Source of the DNA: an uncultured Pseudomonadales bacterium
Lineage (GTDB): Bacteria; Pseudomonadota; Gammaproteobacteria; Pseudomonadales; Azotimanducaceae
DNA: 33,029 nt
NCBI GenBank assembly: GCA_947258825.1
Contig: CAMYJX010000045.1
Coordinates: 1 to 33,029 of the forward strand
Direction of reading: 5' to 3'
Shown: positions 13,799 to 23,700 of the stretch, in pieces
Layout: each line of letters opens with the position of its first letter
Position numbering within the stretch: position 1 is the stretch's first letter
The notes under the pieces: generated by a model
Seen by the model: the letters and a program-made list of their open reading frames with translations, nothing else
Databases searched by the model: none
Told to the model about the DNA's origin: nothing
Position numbers and translations under genes: made by a program

Positions 13799-15178
13799 CT
13801 AAAGGGTAACAACGACGTCCGTGCCGCCATCGGGCGCGCTCTGAATGGCAACCCGCCACCCCTGAGCCTGGCAGAGCTGCTGGACGATTGCGAGCCCCAA
13901 ACCACTGCCACCCGTCGCGGCGCTGCGGGAGCTGTCGAGACGGAAGAACGGCTGGAAAACCTGCACCCTGTCTGATTCGGGAATGCCAGGGCCTGAATCG
14001 ATCACATGGATCTGTCGGCCATGCAGCCGAACCCGGACATCATCCCCATGCTGCAGGCCGTTGCTAACCAGATTCACGATCACCCGTTGCAGCGCCCCTG
14101 GCGCCACGGACAGACGAAGATTGTCGGCAGATTCCACCTGCAGCGGTATGACCTGTTCGAAACTGCCCAGAATATCGGCGACGAACGGTGCCAGGGCCAC
14201 TTCCTGAGCACGCTCGCCGGTACCCCTGGCGAATCGCAGCGCGTCTCCTATCAGCGCGTCCATGGCCTCGAGGTTGCGTTCAAACCGCTCAATGAGCTTG
14301 GGGTCTACGTCGTCGGGCAGCAGCTCCAACGCCAGACGCATACGGGTCAGGGGCGTCCGCAGATCGTGGGAAACTCCTGCCAGCAGCGTCGTGCGGTTCG
14401 ACAGCAGGGCCGAAATGTCTCGTGCCATGATGTTGAAGTTCCGCGTCAGGGAAACCAGCTCTCTGGGACCCTGCTCAGGTAAGGGTTCGAAGTTTTCACC
14501 CCCCCTGAAGATTTCTGCCTTTTCCGCCACCTGAACCAGAGGTCGGGTGATGCGCTGAACTATGAACAGCGAGGCGAAGAACACGATGCCCGCGCCCAGC
14601 ACGATGATGATGATGCCCACATAGAGGGGCTGAATATCCCGCCTGGATGGCGAGAAGCCGATCTGAAGTTCGAACCCGCCCATGGGGATGTCGGCCCAGA
14701 TGAGCTCATCACCCTGAAGCAGCGTCACCGGCACCCCGAGGCGCTCGGCGAGCTTATCCTGAAGCAGTGACAGGTAGGGCTGGTTAAAATCCGCCGCGGC
14801 CAGGGGCTCCAGCTCGGCAGAGATAATGAGGTCGTGATTCTGCGCCAGCTCGAGCTCGAAATAGGGTCTCGCGTCCGGCGGCAGCTCCACCCAGGTCTGG
14901 GCAGAAAGCACCAGCAGCGCAGCTTCGTCATCGGCGGATCGCTCAGCGATAGGCTCGATGACGAAAACGTTGAGGGCCACCACGGCAACCACGACGATCA
15001 GCAAGGCGCTCACAGCAAGCACGAGGTTCGTGCGCACCAACAAAGACATGCTGTTGCGGCGGGGAAGATCTGCAGCAGCTTTATCTGCAACGGTCACTGC
15101 GGCTGCCCGGTTGCTCGTCTCCGCCGATGTGGCACCGCCGTCCCGCGGTTCCAGCGAAGTTTCTATCGGTTCAGCCAT
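13799..15178 (-). CDS. EnvZ-like sensor histidine kinase, 459 aa
   Basis: Membrane sensor kinase of a two-component system. Seen in order: a long Ala-rich cytoplasmic N-terminus (1-50); TM1 about 52-75; a periplasmic sensor of ~110 residues; TM2 about 186-207; HAMP about 208-260; dimerisation/phosphoacceptor box G-V-S-H-D-L-R-T-P-L-T-R-M-R at 268-281 with His271; N box V-N-L-V-S-N-G-L-Q-H at 368-377; D-S-G-P-G-I-P at 394-400; G-G-S-G-L-G-L-A-I-V at 423-432. The H-box wording is characteristic of EnvZ. Its ATG overlaps the end of the regulator gene by 8 nt. An in-frame ATG at 15049 would remove the unusual N-terminal extension. Osmolarity or envelope sensing is suggested by family and by the mscS neighbour, not shown. 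Confidence 0.93.
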   Translation of the reverse strand: MAEPIETSLEPRDGGATSAETSNRAAAVTVADKAAADLPRRNSMSLLVRTNLVLAVSALLIVVVAVVALNVFVIEPIAERSADDEAALLVLSAQTWVELPPDARPYFELELAQNHDLIISAELEPLAAADFNQPYLSLLQDKLAERLGVPVTLLQGDELIWADIPMGGFELQIGFSPSRRDIQPLYVGIIIIVLGAGIVFFASLFIVQRITRPLVQVAEKAEIFRGGENFEPLPEQGPRELVSLTRNFNIMARDISALLSNRTTLLAGVSHDLRTPLTRMRLALELLPDDVDPKLIERFERNLEAMDALIGDALRFARGTGERAQEVALAPFVADILGSFEQVIPLQVESADNLRLSVAPGALQRVIVNLVSNGLQHGDDVRVRLHGRQIHVIDSGPGIPESDRVQVFQPFFRLDSSRSAATGGSGLGLAIVQQLCQAQGWRVAIQSAPDGGTDVVVTL

Positions 15179-15884
15179 GACCTTCGGGGCTGAACATATA
15201 ACCTTTGCCCCAGATGGTTTTGATATAGACGGGCCTGGATGGATCGGGTTCTATCTTGCTGCGCAAACGGGTTACACGAACATCGATGCTTCGATCGAAC
15301 GGCGAGCGCTCAGCGCCTGTCAGCAGATCCAGAATTCGGTCTCGATTGAGAACCTTGTTGGGATTTTCCGCCAGAATCGTCAGCAGATCGAACTCTCCTG
15401 AAGTCAGCGGTACCGGCACTCCGTCCCTGAGCAGTGAATGGGCGGCCAGGTCCAGGGTGAAAGGTCCAAAGCGGATCTCATTGTCGCCGGTGGCGACGGT
15501 CTCCCGATCCTGTCGGACACGCCGCAGTACGGCGCGAACGCGGGCAAGCAGCTCACGGGGATTGAAGGGCTTGGCGATATAGTCGTCGGCACCAACCTCC
15601 AGGCCAACGATGCGATCCACCTCATCACCCTGAGCAGAGACGATGATGACCGGTATGTCACCGGCATTCTTGAGCCTGCGCGCGATGCTGAGGCCATGCT
15701 CTCCGGGCAGCATGAGATCGAGGATGACGAGGTCAACGGCGTGATCCGACAGGTGTTGATCCATTGCCTCGCCGCTGTCCACGCAGCCGACGGTAAAGCC
15801 CTGTTTAGAAAGATACGCCTGGGTGAGCTCGCGAATCTCGGGGTCGTCGTCTACAACCAGAAGGGTGGCGGTTTCGGATTCCAA
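15171..15884 (-). CDS. OmpR-family response regulator, about 237 aa (261 aa if ATG at 15956 is used)
   Basis: DNA-binding partner of the adjacent EnvZ-like kinase. Seen: receiver domain starting L-L-V-V-D-D-D; phosphoacceptor Asp in L-V-I-L-D-L-M-L-P-G-E; conserved Lys in I-A-K-P-F-N-P-R-E-L-L-A-R; C-terminal winged helix with L-T-S-G-E-F-D-L-L, R-S-I-D-V-R-V-T-R-L-R-S-K-I and I-K-T-I-W-G-K-G-Y-M-F. The E-F-D-L-L and G-K-G-Y features are those of OmpR. Start choice: the ATG at 15956 overlaps the upstream gene by 59 nt and adds 24 residues unlike any receiver domain. A TTG at 15884, preceded by GAGG and 13 nt after the upstream stop, gives the usual short N-terminus and is preferred. Confidence 0.92.
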   Translation of the reverse strand: MESETATLLVVDDDPEIRELTQAYLSKQGFTVGCVDSGEAMDQHLSDHAVDLVILDLMLPGEHGLSIARRLKNAGDIPVIIVSAQGDEVDRIVGLEVGADDYIAKPFNPRELLARVRAVLRRVRQDRETVATGDNEIRFGPFTLDLAAHSLLRDGVPVPLTSGEFDLLTILAENPNKVLNRDRILDLLTGAERSPFDRSIDVRVTRLRSKIEPDPSRPVYIKTIWGKGYMFSPEGHG

Positions 15885-15897
15885 GGCAGAATCCGCC

Positions 15898-16473
15898 TCA
15901 GGGCCCGCCGTCTGAAGCCTTGAACACCGGTACGGGAAGTGAGGTAGCAGTATCATCGGTCAGCCGGATCTGCCCCCCGGCGCCCTGTCGGCGCGCCTTC
16001 CCGGCGACCCGTTTTTCAAAACCGACGCCGAAGCCCGCCTGGGCCCGCGCCCTGTCAAGCATGTCCGGGGTAACCGGACGCACCCGGACGACATTGGTCT
16101 CGATGCGAATCACCCGTCCGTCGGGTTGCCGTATGATACGGCCATATCGACGTTCACTGCGAATCTGCATGACCGGACCGGCGCTTTCACCACTGGCCAT
16201 ACGGCTCTTCATTTCGGTCAGCAGGGCACGACGCTGCTGCGTACTGAGCCCATCCCACTGCGCAGCGAGATTTGTCAGCTCCTGGTCGGAATGGGTCTCG
16301 TAAATCTGTTGGGATTCAACAGCCTGCGCGTCGGTCCCGGTGGCGCCCTGGGTGGCCGAGTTACCCGCGACCACGAGCCCCGGGAGACCCGCCGAAATAA
16401 ACAAAATGACCGCTGAGATTTTGATGATCCGCACCTCTATGGCCCGTATGTGTGGCCTGTATGCTGACGACAT
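15898..16473 (-). CDS. Putative periplasmic protein preceding the OmpR/EnvZ-like pair, 191 aa
   Basis: Exported protein of unknown function. Seen: a basic N-terminus, then a hydrophobic signal segment I-S-A-V-I-L-F-I-S-A-G-L-P-G-L-V-V-A-G with a plausible cleavage site; a helical part with L-A-A-Q-W-D-G-L-S-T-Q-Q-R-R-A-L-L-T-E-M at about 69-88, which resembles the repeated W-x-x-L-x-x-x-Q-R motif of DUF3106-type proteins; then V-I-R-I-E-T-N-V-V-R-V-R-P strands and a low-complexity tail. A GTG at 16431 is an alternative start that would place the signal peptide at the N-terminus. It is the first gene of the operon with the regulator and kinase, so a role in signal input to the periplasmic sensor is a reasonable guess only. 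Confidence 0.68.
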   Translation of the reverse strand: MSSAYRPHIRAIEVRIIKISAVILFISAGLPGLVVAGNSATQGATGTDAQAVESQQIYETHSDQELTNLAAQWDGLSTQQRRALLTEMKSRMASGESAGPVMQIRSERRYGRIIRQPDGRVIRIETNVVRVRPVTPDMLDRARAQAGFGVGFEKRVAGKARRQGAGGQIRLTDDTATSLPVPVFKASDGGP

Positions 16474-16641
16474 CCTAACGCAGAAACGTCTGCCGGTATG
16501 TCGTTAGACGCCGCCCCCAGTGCCGAGAGGCGCCTATTCTCTTCTCTGCAAGTTTCTGATCCATTTCCATTACGTTTCAATATGTTACCCGCAGGGCGTT
16601 ACTACCGGTGACTGATTTTGGACGAGGCCGGCATCTCCACA

Positions 16642-16657
16642 GCGGCTCGGTAGCCGC
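16642..16657 (-). terminator. Hairpin downstream of the thiolase remnant
   Basis: A six-base-pair stem (GCGGCT/AGCCGC) with a CGGT loop lies just past the thiolase stop on the minus strand. There is no T tract, so intrinsic termination is doubtful. The surrounding region 16474-16674 holds the upstream region of the OmpR/EnvZ-like operon and shows no other gene. Confidence 0.3.
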
Positions 16658-16674
16658 CCCGTCCGGGTATGCTC

Positions 16675-17797
16675 TCAGGCTGCTTCAAACAGGCCCGCAG
16701 CGCCCTGCCCACCGCCTATGCACATGGTCACCACACCGTACTTCTTATTGCGTCGCTTCAGCTCACGGAGAATAAGGCCCGTCTGGCGCGACCCGGTCAT
16801 GCCAAAGGGGTGGCCTATGCTGATGCTGCCGCCGAGCACGTTGTAGATGTCGTTGTCGATTCCCAGGGCATCCCGCGAGTAAACGCACTGGGAAGCAAAG
16901 GCCTCGTTGAGCTCCCAAAGGTCGACGTCGTCCTGAGTGATGCCAGCATTCTTCAGCAGCCGGGGAATTGCAAAAACCGGCCCGATTCCCATCTCGTCGG
17001 GCTCACAGCCGGCAACGGTGAAGCCACGGTAGATGCCAATGGGCTCGAGGCCCAGCTGGGCCGCACGCTCGGCGCTCATCAGCAGCGAACGCCGGCGGCA
17101 GCCCCGCAAGGCCCTCAATGGTGGTCTTGGGCCGGTTACACTCGTCCCGGTCGACGGTCACTTCCACGTGGCTCTCTTCGCCGGTTTCCTTGTCGACCTT
17201 TAGCATCGTGGTTTTCATGGGCACGATTTCTTCGTCAATCTTGCCTTCTTCAACGGCCTTGGCATATCGCTGCTGGCTCTGCAGCGCGTAGACGTCCTGC
17301 ATTTCCCGGGTAACCTGATAGCGACGCGCAACGACTTCCGCCGTGTTGCCCATGGCCATGAAGATGTCCGGCTTCTCTTCCAGCAGGCGCTTGTTCTGCT
17401 GCGACTTGCCGGGCTCCTGGCGGGTCCGCATGGAGATGGAATCAACCCCGCCGGCTATGGCCACCTGGGTCTGACCGGTGGCGATCTGATTTGCCGCCAT
17501 GGCGATGGTCTGCAGCCCGGAGGAGCAGAACCGGTTGATGGTGACGCCGCCGGTGGTCACCGGCAGTTTCGACAGAATCACCGCAAGGCGGGCCAGATTG
17601 CCGTCCTGCTCGCCGACGTGGCTGGCGGCGCCGACGTAAACATCTTCCACCTCGTCCGGCGATACGCTGGCATTGCGATCCAGCAGCGCGTCGATGCAGT
17701 GCGCCAGCATGTCGTCAGACCGGGTGAGGTTGAAGCTGCCGCGAAAGGATTTCGCGAGGCCGGTACGCACGCTGTCAACGATGACCACGTCTTTCAT
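16675..17797 (-). pseudogene. Acetyl-CoA C-acyltransferase (thiolase) with internal deletion and frameshift
   Basis: Thiolase normally cleaves 3-ketoacyl-CoA in the last step of beta-oxidation. The N-terminal part (ATG at 17797) is intact through residue ~237, with the nucleophile Cys91 in R-F-C-S-S-G and G-G-V-D-S-I-S at 116-122. The C-terminal part continues in another frame with L-L-M-S-A-E-R-A-A, N-E-A-F-A, the catalytic G-H-P-F-G-M-T-G and C-I-G-G-G-Q-G. Between E-G-L-A-G-L-P-P-A-F and L-L-M-S-A-E the highly conserved segment of thiolases (around G-T-V-T-A-G-N-A-S-Q and S-D-G-A) is missing and the frame changes near 17080-17095. The total of 1123 nt falls some 65-70 nt short of a usual ~395-codon gene. 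A real disruption and an assembly or sequencing error are both possible. The halves read alone are 264 and 147 codons. Confidence 0.85.
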
Positions 17798-17821
17798 GAT
17801 TTACCCCTTTCAAGTAAGTAC

Positions 17822-17842
17822 AGCCCCTAGAAGGGCTTTTTT
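17822..17842 (+). terminator. Short hairpin with T run, plus strand
   Basis: AGCCC (17822-17826) and GGGCT (17833-17837) form a 5-bp stem followed by six T residues, the layout of an intrinsic terminator on the plus strand. No plus-strand gene ends here. It lies in the 5' leader of the thiolase remnant, so it may block antisense transcription or have no function. Confidence 0.35.
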
Positions 17843-17948
17843 CGGGGAGGATGGTACCGCCACTAAGACAGGGTTGCCAGACTCGGGTATCTCGACGCAG
17901 CGGATCCGAGGGAGCCGCACGGAGCGCCTGAACGGGCGGATAAAGAGA

Positions 17949-17982
17949 GGGGCATGAGCCTTGACCGCCAAGGCCATGCCCC
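17949..17982 (-). terminator. Terminator of the TonB receptor gene
   Basis: A 13-bp stem (GGGGCATG plus GCCTT pairing with AAGGC plus CATGCCCC, one bulged A at 17957) has a 7-nt loop. It starts 20 nt past the receptor stop and is followed on the minus strand by TCTCTTTA. It is strong and well placed. Confidence 0.75.
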
Positions 17983-18001
17983 CGAGGGAAAAGAGGCTGG
18001 A

Positions 18002-20689
18002 TCAGTAAAGCGTCATCTTGAAGCTGACCTGGTAGCTGATCCCCTGTTCGTATTCCTCATAGAGATTGCTGCCCTGGGTCCAGGTGACCTCTTCGTCCAG
18101 AATGTTCGTCACCTTGAGCTCCACCTCCATGTCTGAACCCCAGGCCTGGAACAGGTACTTGGCCAGAAAATCCAGCTTGCCGCGGGAATCTTCGATGATG
18201 TTGGGGTTATTCCGCTCGCCAACCAGCACGATCCGGTCGTCGGTGTAGTTGTAGGTCAGGGAACCCTCGATGCCGCTCGCCAGGTTCCTGTAGCTGAGGA
18301 TGAGGTTCCCCAACCAGTCCGACTGACCGGTGATCTGGCGCTCGTTCTCAAAGAACGGCTGCAGCCGACGCCCGCCGGTCAGCGGCACGTCTTCGGCCGT
18401 CTCCCCGGAGCCCAGCAGGGTCACTTCCGAATCGATATAGGAGACGTTGGCGCTCAGCCGGAAATAGTCCCAGTAGTCGGACCAGCCGAACCAGGTGGCA
18501 AACGGCAGATCCTTGACGATCTCGTACTCGGCGCCTTTCAGCCACGCCTCGTCGGCGTTGAACCAGGTATAGATATCGCCCTGAGCCTGCACCTTGCCCA
18601 GCTCGATGGGGGCATCCAGGTCTTTATAGAAAAGACCCAGGGACATGCTGTCCGCGGCGCCGAAATACCATTCCCATCGCACATCGTAGTTGGTGACGTC
18701 AGCCTGGCCGAGAAACACGTTGCCGCGGTAGAAGCGGTCGTCTTCCGGGTTGCGGATGGTATTACCCGTGATCTCCGTGAGGCTCGGCCGGTTCACGGTC
18801 TGGGAGTAAGCAGCGCGAACCTGCATGTCGGGAATGAACTCCCAGGTCACCGACGCCGAGGGCAAGGTATCCGTGTACTGCTGCTCCACCTTGTTGGTGG
18901 TACCCGGTTCCGTATTGCCGCCCCAGGCGTCGGAATCGAGGTCGGCCTGCTCGCGGCGCATACCCGCCTGGACGCGTATGCGCTCTGTCAGCTGAGCATC
19001 AAACGCCAGGTAATAGGCATCGACCTCCTCGCCCGATTCCGCAAACGGGAAGATACCGCTGGCGTTGGCCGCGCTGGCGCTGAAGTCCCGCACGGACAGC
19101 GCTCCGGACTCCCAGTTCGGAATGTCGAAGAACTGGCTCGGCAGCTGGAGGGCAACGTAGTCGGGTGCCCTCGAGGTCAGATCAAAACGGAACAGGCGGT
19201 CCTTGGTCTTCCGGGTGCGCTCGTAATAGTCGTAGCCGGCTTTAACGTCCAGCGCCACGTTGCCGATGAGAAACGGAACGTCCAGGTCGAAGCCGTACTG
19301 CTTGATGTCGTCCCGCAAACGCGAGTAGCTGCGCTGCGGCGCCTGGTAGGTTTCTCTCAGGTCGCCGGCGGCCTGCCGGGAGGAGGTCACCATCGCGTCC
19401 AGGCCGTCGTTGTTTTCCGCATAGGTGTAGGTGCGTGAATCCGGGGAATTCCGTGTCGCCTTGCCGTCCACATAGCGCCAGGAGATGGACGCATCGTTCC
19501 AACGCGGAATGAAGTGCTCGCCCGTTGCGGAATGCTGGATGATCTCGTTCTCGACCCACTGGAACAGCACGTTTTCGACCGGGGTACCGAAGTCGACGTT
19601 GTCCTCGCTGGATACGCCCTTCGCCAGCTGGGCCTCGTCCGTGGTCTGCCGCAGCGCCAGCGTTGACAGCGCAACAGAATTGTTCTGGTCGAGCTCGAGG
19701 CCGATGTTCCCGAAGCCGGACAGATCGATCTCGTTACGCGTTGTGAACTGGTCGTAGTCTACGGTCTGGGTACCGGTGTCACCCGGCACGCCGGAAAATT
19801 CGTAACGCCTCAGGTCCTTGTCGCGGTTGCGCCACTTGTTGCTGTACTTGCCGGAAATCAGCGTGCCGATGACCATACCGTTATCCAGCTCGAGGCGCCT
19901 GCCAAGCTCGCCCTCAACCCCGTAGTCCGGCTCGAGATCATCGTTTTCCCGGACGTTCCAGTAGTTGTAGAAGCTCGCGCCCAGGCCCTGCCTCTCCGGG
20001 AACGGCACGGCCTCAAACTCCTCGCTCGACAGCTTGCTGATGTTGCTTGGGATATTTCGGGTTCCGTCGTCGTAGCCCCATCGGTCGTCGCGCCCGCCCT
20101 TGTAGTTGAGGCCGTCGCCCTGAGTGGACTCACCATTGCCGCCCACGCCCACCTCGAGGGTGAAGTAGTTCTCGTCCGGCGTCGCCTTGGTGCGCATGTC
20201 TACCAGACCGCCGCTGAAATCAGCCGGATACTGGGCGGAGTAGGTCTTCTGCACCAGCAGATCGCTGATGATGTTCTTCGGAACGATATCCAGAGGCACC
20301 GTCTTCTGAAAAGGTACCGGGCTGGAAATGCGTGACCCGTTGAACAGCGTCGAGGAATATCGCTCCCCGAGGCCGCGGACGTACACGTACTTGCCGCCTA
20401 CCAGGCTCAGGCCCGTGACCCGGGACAGGGCCTCGCCGACGTTGCTGTCGGACAGCAGATCCAGCGCCTCGGTGTCCAGGACGTTGGAGGTGTCGCGCTT
20501 CTCGTCGGGCACGAACTTACCCAGCACCACCACCTCCTCGATGCTGTCCGGCGGCGCGATGGCCACCCGCTGGGCCTGTTGGTTCTGGTCTGCCGAATCG
20601 TCGGTCTGAGCCTGGGCCGCGAGGGGCTGAAGCGCCCCTGCCGCTGCCAGGACCAGAGCAGCGAGCGATGACGTTTTGTGGTTCATCAT
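18002..20689 (-). CDS. TonB-dependent outer-membrane receptor, 895 aa
   Basis: Active outer-membrane transporter energised by TonB. Seen: signal peptide (about 1-27, A-L-Q-P-L-A-A-Q-A); TonB-box-like S-I-E-E-V-V-V-L-G at about 49-57; plug domain with V-G-E-A-L-S-R-V-T-G-L-S, Y-V-Y-V-R-G-L-G-E-R-Y and the Y-P-A-D-F-S-G-G-L-V-D-M segment; then a long barrel with regular aromatic-rich strands, ending in the usual terminal strand Y-Q-V-S-F-K-M-T-L-Y. The signal peptide, plug and terminal aromatic residue are all intact. The substrate is unknown. It begins 16 nt after the surface-lipoprotein gene, so the two are almost certainly co-expressed and may act as a receptor/lipoprotein pair, by analogy with other such pairs. 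Nothing in the sequence indicates iron specifically. Confidence 0.93.
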   Translation of the reverse strand: MMNHKTSSLAALVLAAAGALQPLAAQAQTDDSADQNQQAQRVAIAPPDSIEEVVVLGKFVPDEKRDTSNVLDTEALDLLSDSNVGEALSRVTGLSLVGGKYVYVRGLGERYSSTLFNGSRISSPVPFQKTVPLDIVPKNIISDLLVQKTYSAQYPADFSGGLVDMRTKATPDENYFTLEVGVGGNGESTQGDGLNYKGGRDDRWGYDDGTRNIPSNISKLSSEEFEAVPFPERQGLGASFYNYWNVRENDDLEPDYGVEGELGRRLELDNGMVIGTLISGKYSNKWRNRDKDLRRYEFSGVPGDTGTQTVDYDQFTTRNEIDLSGFGNIGLELDQNNSVALSTLALRQTTDEAQLAKGVSSEDNVDFGTPVENVLFQWVENEIIQHSATGEHFIPRWNDASISWRYVDGKATRNSPDSRTYTYAENNDGLDAMVTSSRQAAGDLRETYQAPQRSYSRLRDDIKQYGFDLDVPFLIGNVALDVKAGYDYYERTRKTKDRLFRFDLTSRAPDYVALQLPSQFFDIPNWESGALSVRDFSASAANASGIFPFAESGEEVDAYYLAFDAQLTERIRVQAGMRREQADLDSDAWGGNTEPGTTNKVEQQYTDTLPSASVTWEFIPDMQVRAAYSQTVNRPSLTEITGNTIRNPEDDRFYRGNVFLGQADVTNYDVRWEWYFGAADSMSLGLFYKDLDAPIELGKVQAQGDIYTWFNADEAWLKGAEYEIVKDLPFATWFGWSDYWDYFRLSANVSYIDSEVTLLGSGETAEDVPLTGGRRLQPFFENERQITGQSDWLGNLILSYRNLASGIEGSLTYNYTDDRIVLVGERNNPNIIEDSRGKLDFLAKYLFQAWGSDMEVELKVTNILDEEVTWTQGSNLYEEYEQGISYQVSFKMTLY

Positions 20690-20705
20690 GTTCTGCTCTC
20701 GCTGC

Positions 20706-23700
20706 TTACGGAGTCACGGTCCAGCCATCACCCCAGTCGTCTACATCGGAACCGATGACGTCTACCTGCTCGAAGAAATCGCCGCCCGGCACCGAGACCG
20801 GTGGCGGCGTGGAGCCATCCTGGGTGACATTGGGAGAGGCATCGAGCCAGTCCTGCACCGTCTGGTTGCCGTCCTCGACGATGGTCGGACAGCCGAGGGA
20901 CACCCCTTGGAAGGTTATCCCGGCATCCAGCAACGGTACCGAGTCGGTCCCGATCAGCAGGCAGGAGCCGGAACCGGATACCGCCGAGTTGTAGAGGTTC
21001 AGGCCGGTACCGCGGCGAAGCCGAATACCCCGCTCGGTGGCGCTGCCAACGATGGTCATATTGGCAATGTTGGGCTCGGAAACCGGAGTGGCCCCGGCGT
21101 CGCCCTCCCGGTTGTCTGCCTCGATCCCGCTGTCACCGGCATCGGCCGCCTGCTCGATGTGCAGGAACTGCACGTTGCCAACCCAGCCGTCGGTCCAGTC
21201 CAGCGAGTCGTCCGCGTTGCCGGTCAGCACGACGTGCTTCGCGTTGACGGTGCCGCCAAAGAACTCGACGCCGTCGTCAAGGTTGTTGTAGACCTGAATG
21301 TAGTCGACTTCGGTGGCCGAGCCCACGCCCTGGAAGGCGATGCCGTTCAGCTCGTTCTGCGCGTCCACCGCGCTGCCCGCAAACTTGACCACCAGGTAGT
21401 TGAGAACGCCGCTGTCATCCAGCGGCTGATCCCCGCCAAACAGTCCGGAGTTGGCCTCGCCCTCCTTGGTGCAGGCGGCGGTGCCGCCACCGATGCCCGC
21501 GGGGCAGTCGTTGATGGGCGCGTTGCCGTTGATCACCAGGCCGCCCCAAAGACCACGATCCGTCTGGCTGGCGGTGCCCAGCACATCGGTCAGCGCGGTC
21601 ATGGTGATGGGGCTGAACCGGGTGCCGGTGGCCACAATCTGCGAGCCGCGGGAAACCACCAGAAAATCATCGGTGTCGTCGCCGATGATCGTGGCGCCCG
21701 AATCGATGTACAGACTGCCGGAGTTGGCGTTGTCGTCACCTACGGTCACCTTGCCGTTCAGCAGGTAGTAGTTGTCCCGGGTCAGTACCAGATCTCCAGC
21801 GATGGTTCCAGCGACCTCACAGGTCTGGCGTCCATCGACCGCCGTCACCTCGGTGGTGCCGGTGGGACACGGAAAATCAGTCGCCGTCTCCGGCATGCCG
21901 ACGGTCCAGCCGGCGGTCCAGTCGTTGGCCTCGTCCTGCACGGCGCCGATGAACGGCACGTCGTCGAAGAAGTCATCGCCCGAGAGATCGGCCGGTGGCA
22001 CCGCCTGCCCCGTCTGGGACACGTTGCTCGTATCCAGCAGGGCCTCGATGGCCGGGATGTCGTCGCCCTCCACCACGGTGGGACAGCCGAAGCTGACGCC
22101 GTCGAACGTGATGCCGGTGCCCAGCTGATTCAGGGAATCGCCTGCGACGCGCAGACATTCCGCGCTGCCCTCGACGATGGTGTTGTAGGTCTCGAGCCCC
22201 GTGCCGCGACGCAGATACACCGCACGCTCCGCCGCGTTGCCCTTGATGGTCATGTTGGCGATGCGCGGCAGCGATCGCGGCTCGGCGGTTTCATCGCCTT
22301 CCCGGTTGTCTGCCTCGATGCCGTTGTCTCCAGCATCGTCCGCCTGCTGGATCAGCAGGTACTGCACGCTGCCCTGCCAGCCGTCGGTCCAGTCCAGAGA
22401 GTCGTCGGCGTTACCCGTGAGCACCACGTACTTGGCATTCACCGTACCACCGAAAAACTCGATGCCGTCGTCCAGATTGTTGTGCACCTGCACGAATTCC
22501 ACCTCGGTGGCCGAGCCGACACCCTGGAAGGCGATGCCGTTCAGCTGGTTCTCCTCGTCGACGTTGCTGCCAGCGAACTTGACCACCACGTAGCGCAGCA
22601 CGCCGCTGGAATCTTCGGGTTGATCCCCACCGAAGGTGCCGGAATTGGCCTCGCCCTCCTTGGTGCAGGCGGCGGTGCCGCCGTCGATGCCCGCCGGGCA
22701 GTCGTTGATGGGGGCAAGGCCGTTGATCACCAGGCCACCCCACAGGCCGCGATCGACATCGATGTCCGCAATGCCCTCCAGGTCTGCCAGGGCGGTGAAG
22801 GTAATGGGGGCGGTGCGGGTACCGTTGGCGACCAGCTGCGAACCCCGTGAAATCACCAGGAAGTCGGTGTTGGATCCGCCGAAGATCGTCGTTCCGGCCT
22901 GCACCGAAAGCACCGCCGGGTTCACGCCGTCCCCGCCGATGGTCACCTTGCCCACCAGCTCGTAGAAGTTGTTGGCGGTAAGCAGAATGTCTTCGAAGAT
23001 ATCGCCGGACAGGCTGCAGACCCGCGAGCCGTCGACGACCCGGGGGGACTCGGTGGTCCCTGCGGGGCAGCCGAAATCAGGCTGCTCCGGCGAGCTGACG
23101 CTGCCCGGTACCGTCCAGCCCGCCGTCCAGTCTTCCCCGCCGAAGGCGCCGATGTAGTCGGTCACGTCGAAAAAGCTGTCCGTCGGCGGCACCGGGTTGA
23201 CGAGATCGCCGGTGAGTGAAACGTTGACGGCGCTTTCCAGATAGGTTTCCACCGCCCCGTCAGGATCATTGGTAACGGCTTCCGGGCAGGCGAAGCTGGT
23301 GCCGGCGACGGTGAGATCCGTGCCGAGGAGATCGCGCGACGAGCCGTCCACGCGAATGCACGTGGCCGAGCCTGCGACGTAGCTGTTGCTGAGCGCTATG
23401 CCGGTGCCGCGGCGAAACCGCAGCGCATTCTCAGCAGGGTTACCGAGCACCGTCATATTGGCAATGGTGGGGTTTGAGCGCGGAAGGGCGTCCTCATCCC
23501 CTTCCCGGTTGTCCGCCTCGATCCCCTGATCGCCGGCGTTGGATGCCTGCTCGATGTACAGGTACTGGACGCGCCCGGCCCAGCCGTCGGTCCAATCCAG
23601 CGAGTCGTCAGCGTTGCCCGTGAGCACCACGTATTTGGCGTCGACGGTGCCGCCGAAAAACTCGATGCCGTCGTCCAGATTGTTGTGCACCTGAACGTAC

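Noticed and set aside
20676..22850. Long plus-strand open frame (724 codons) opposite the lipoprotein gene
   Set aside because: It mirrors the repeated, codon-biased lipoprotein modules. The minus-strand frame has a signal peptide, lipobox and family motifs, while this one has none.
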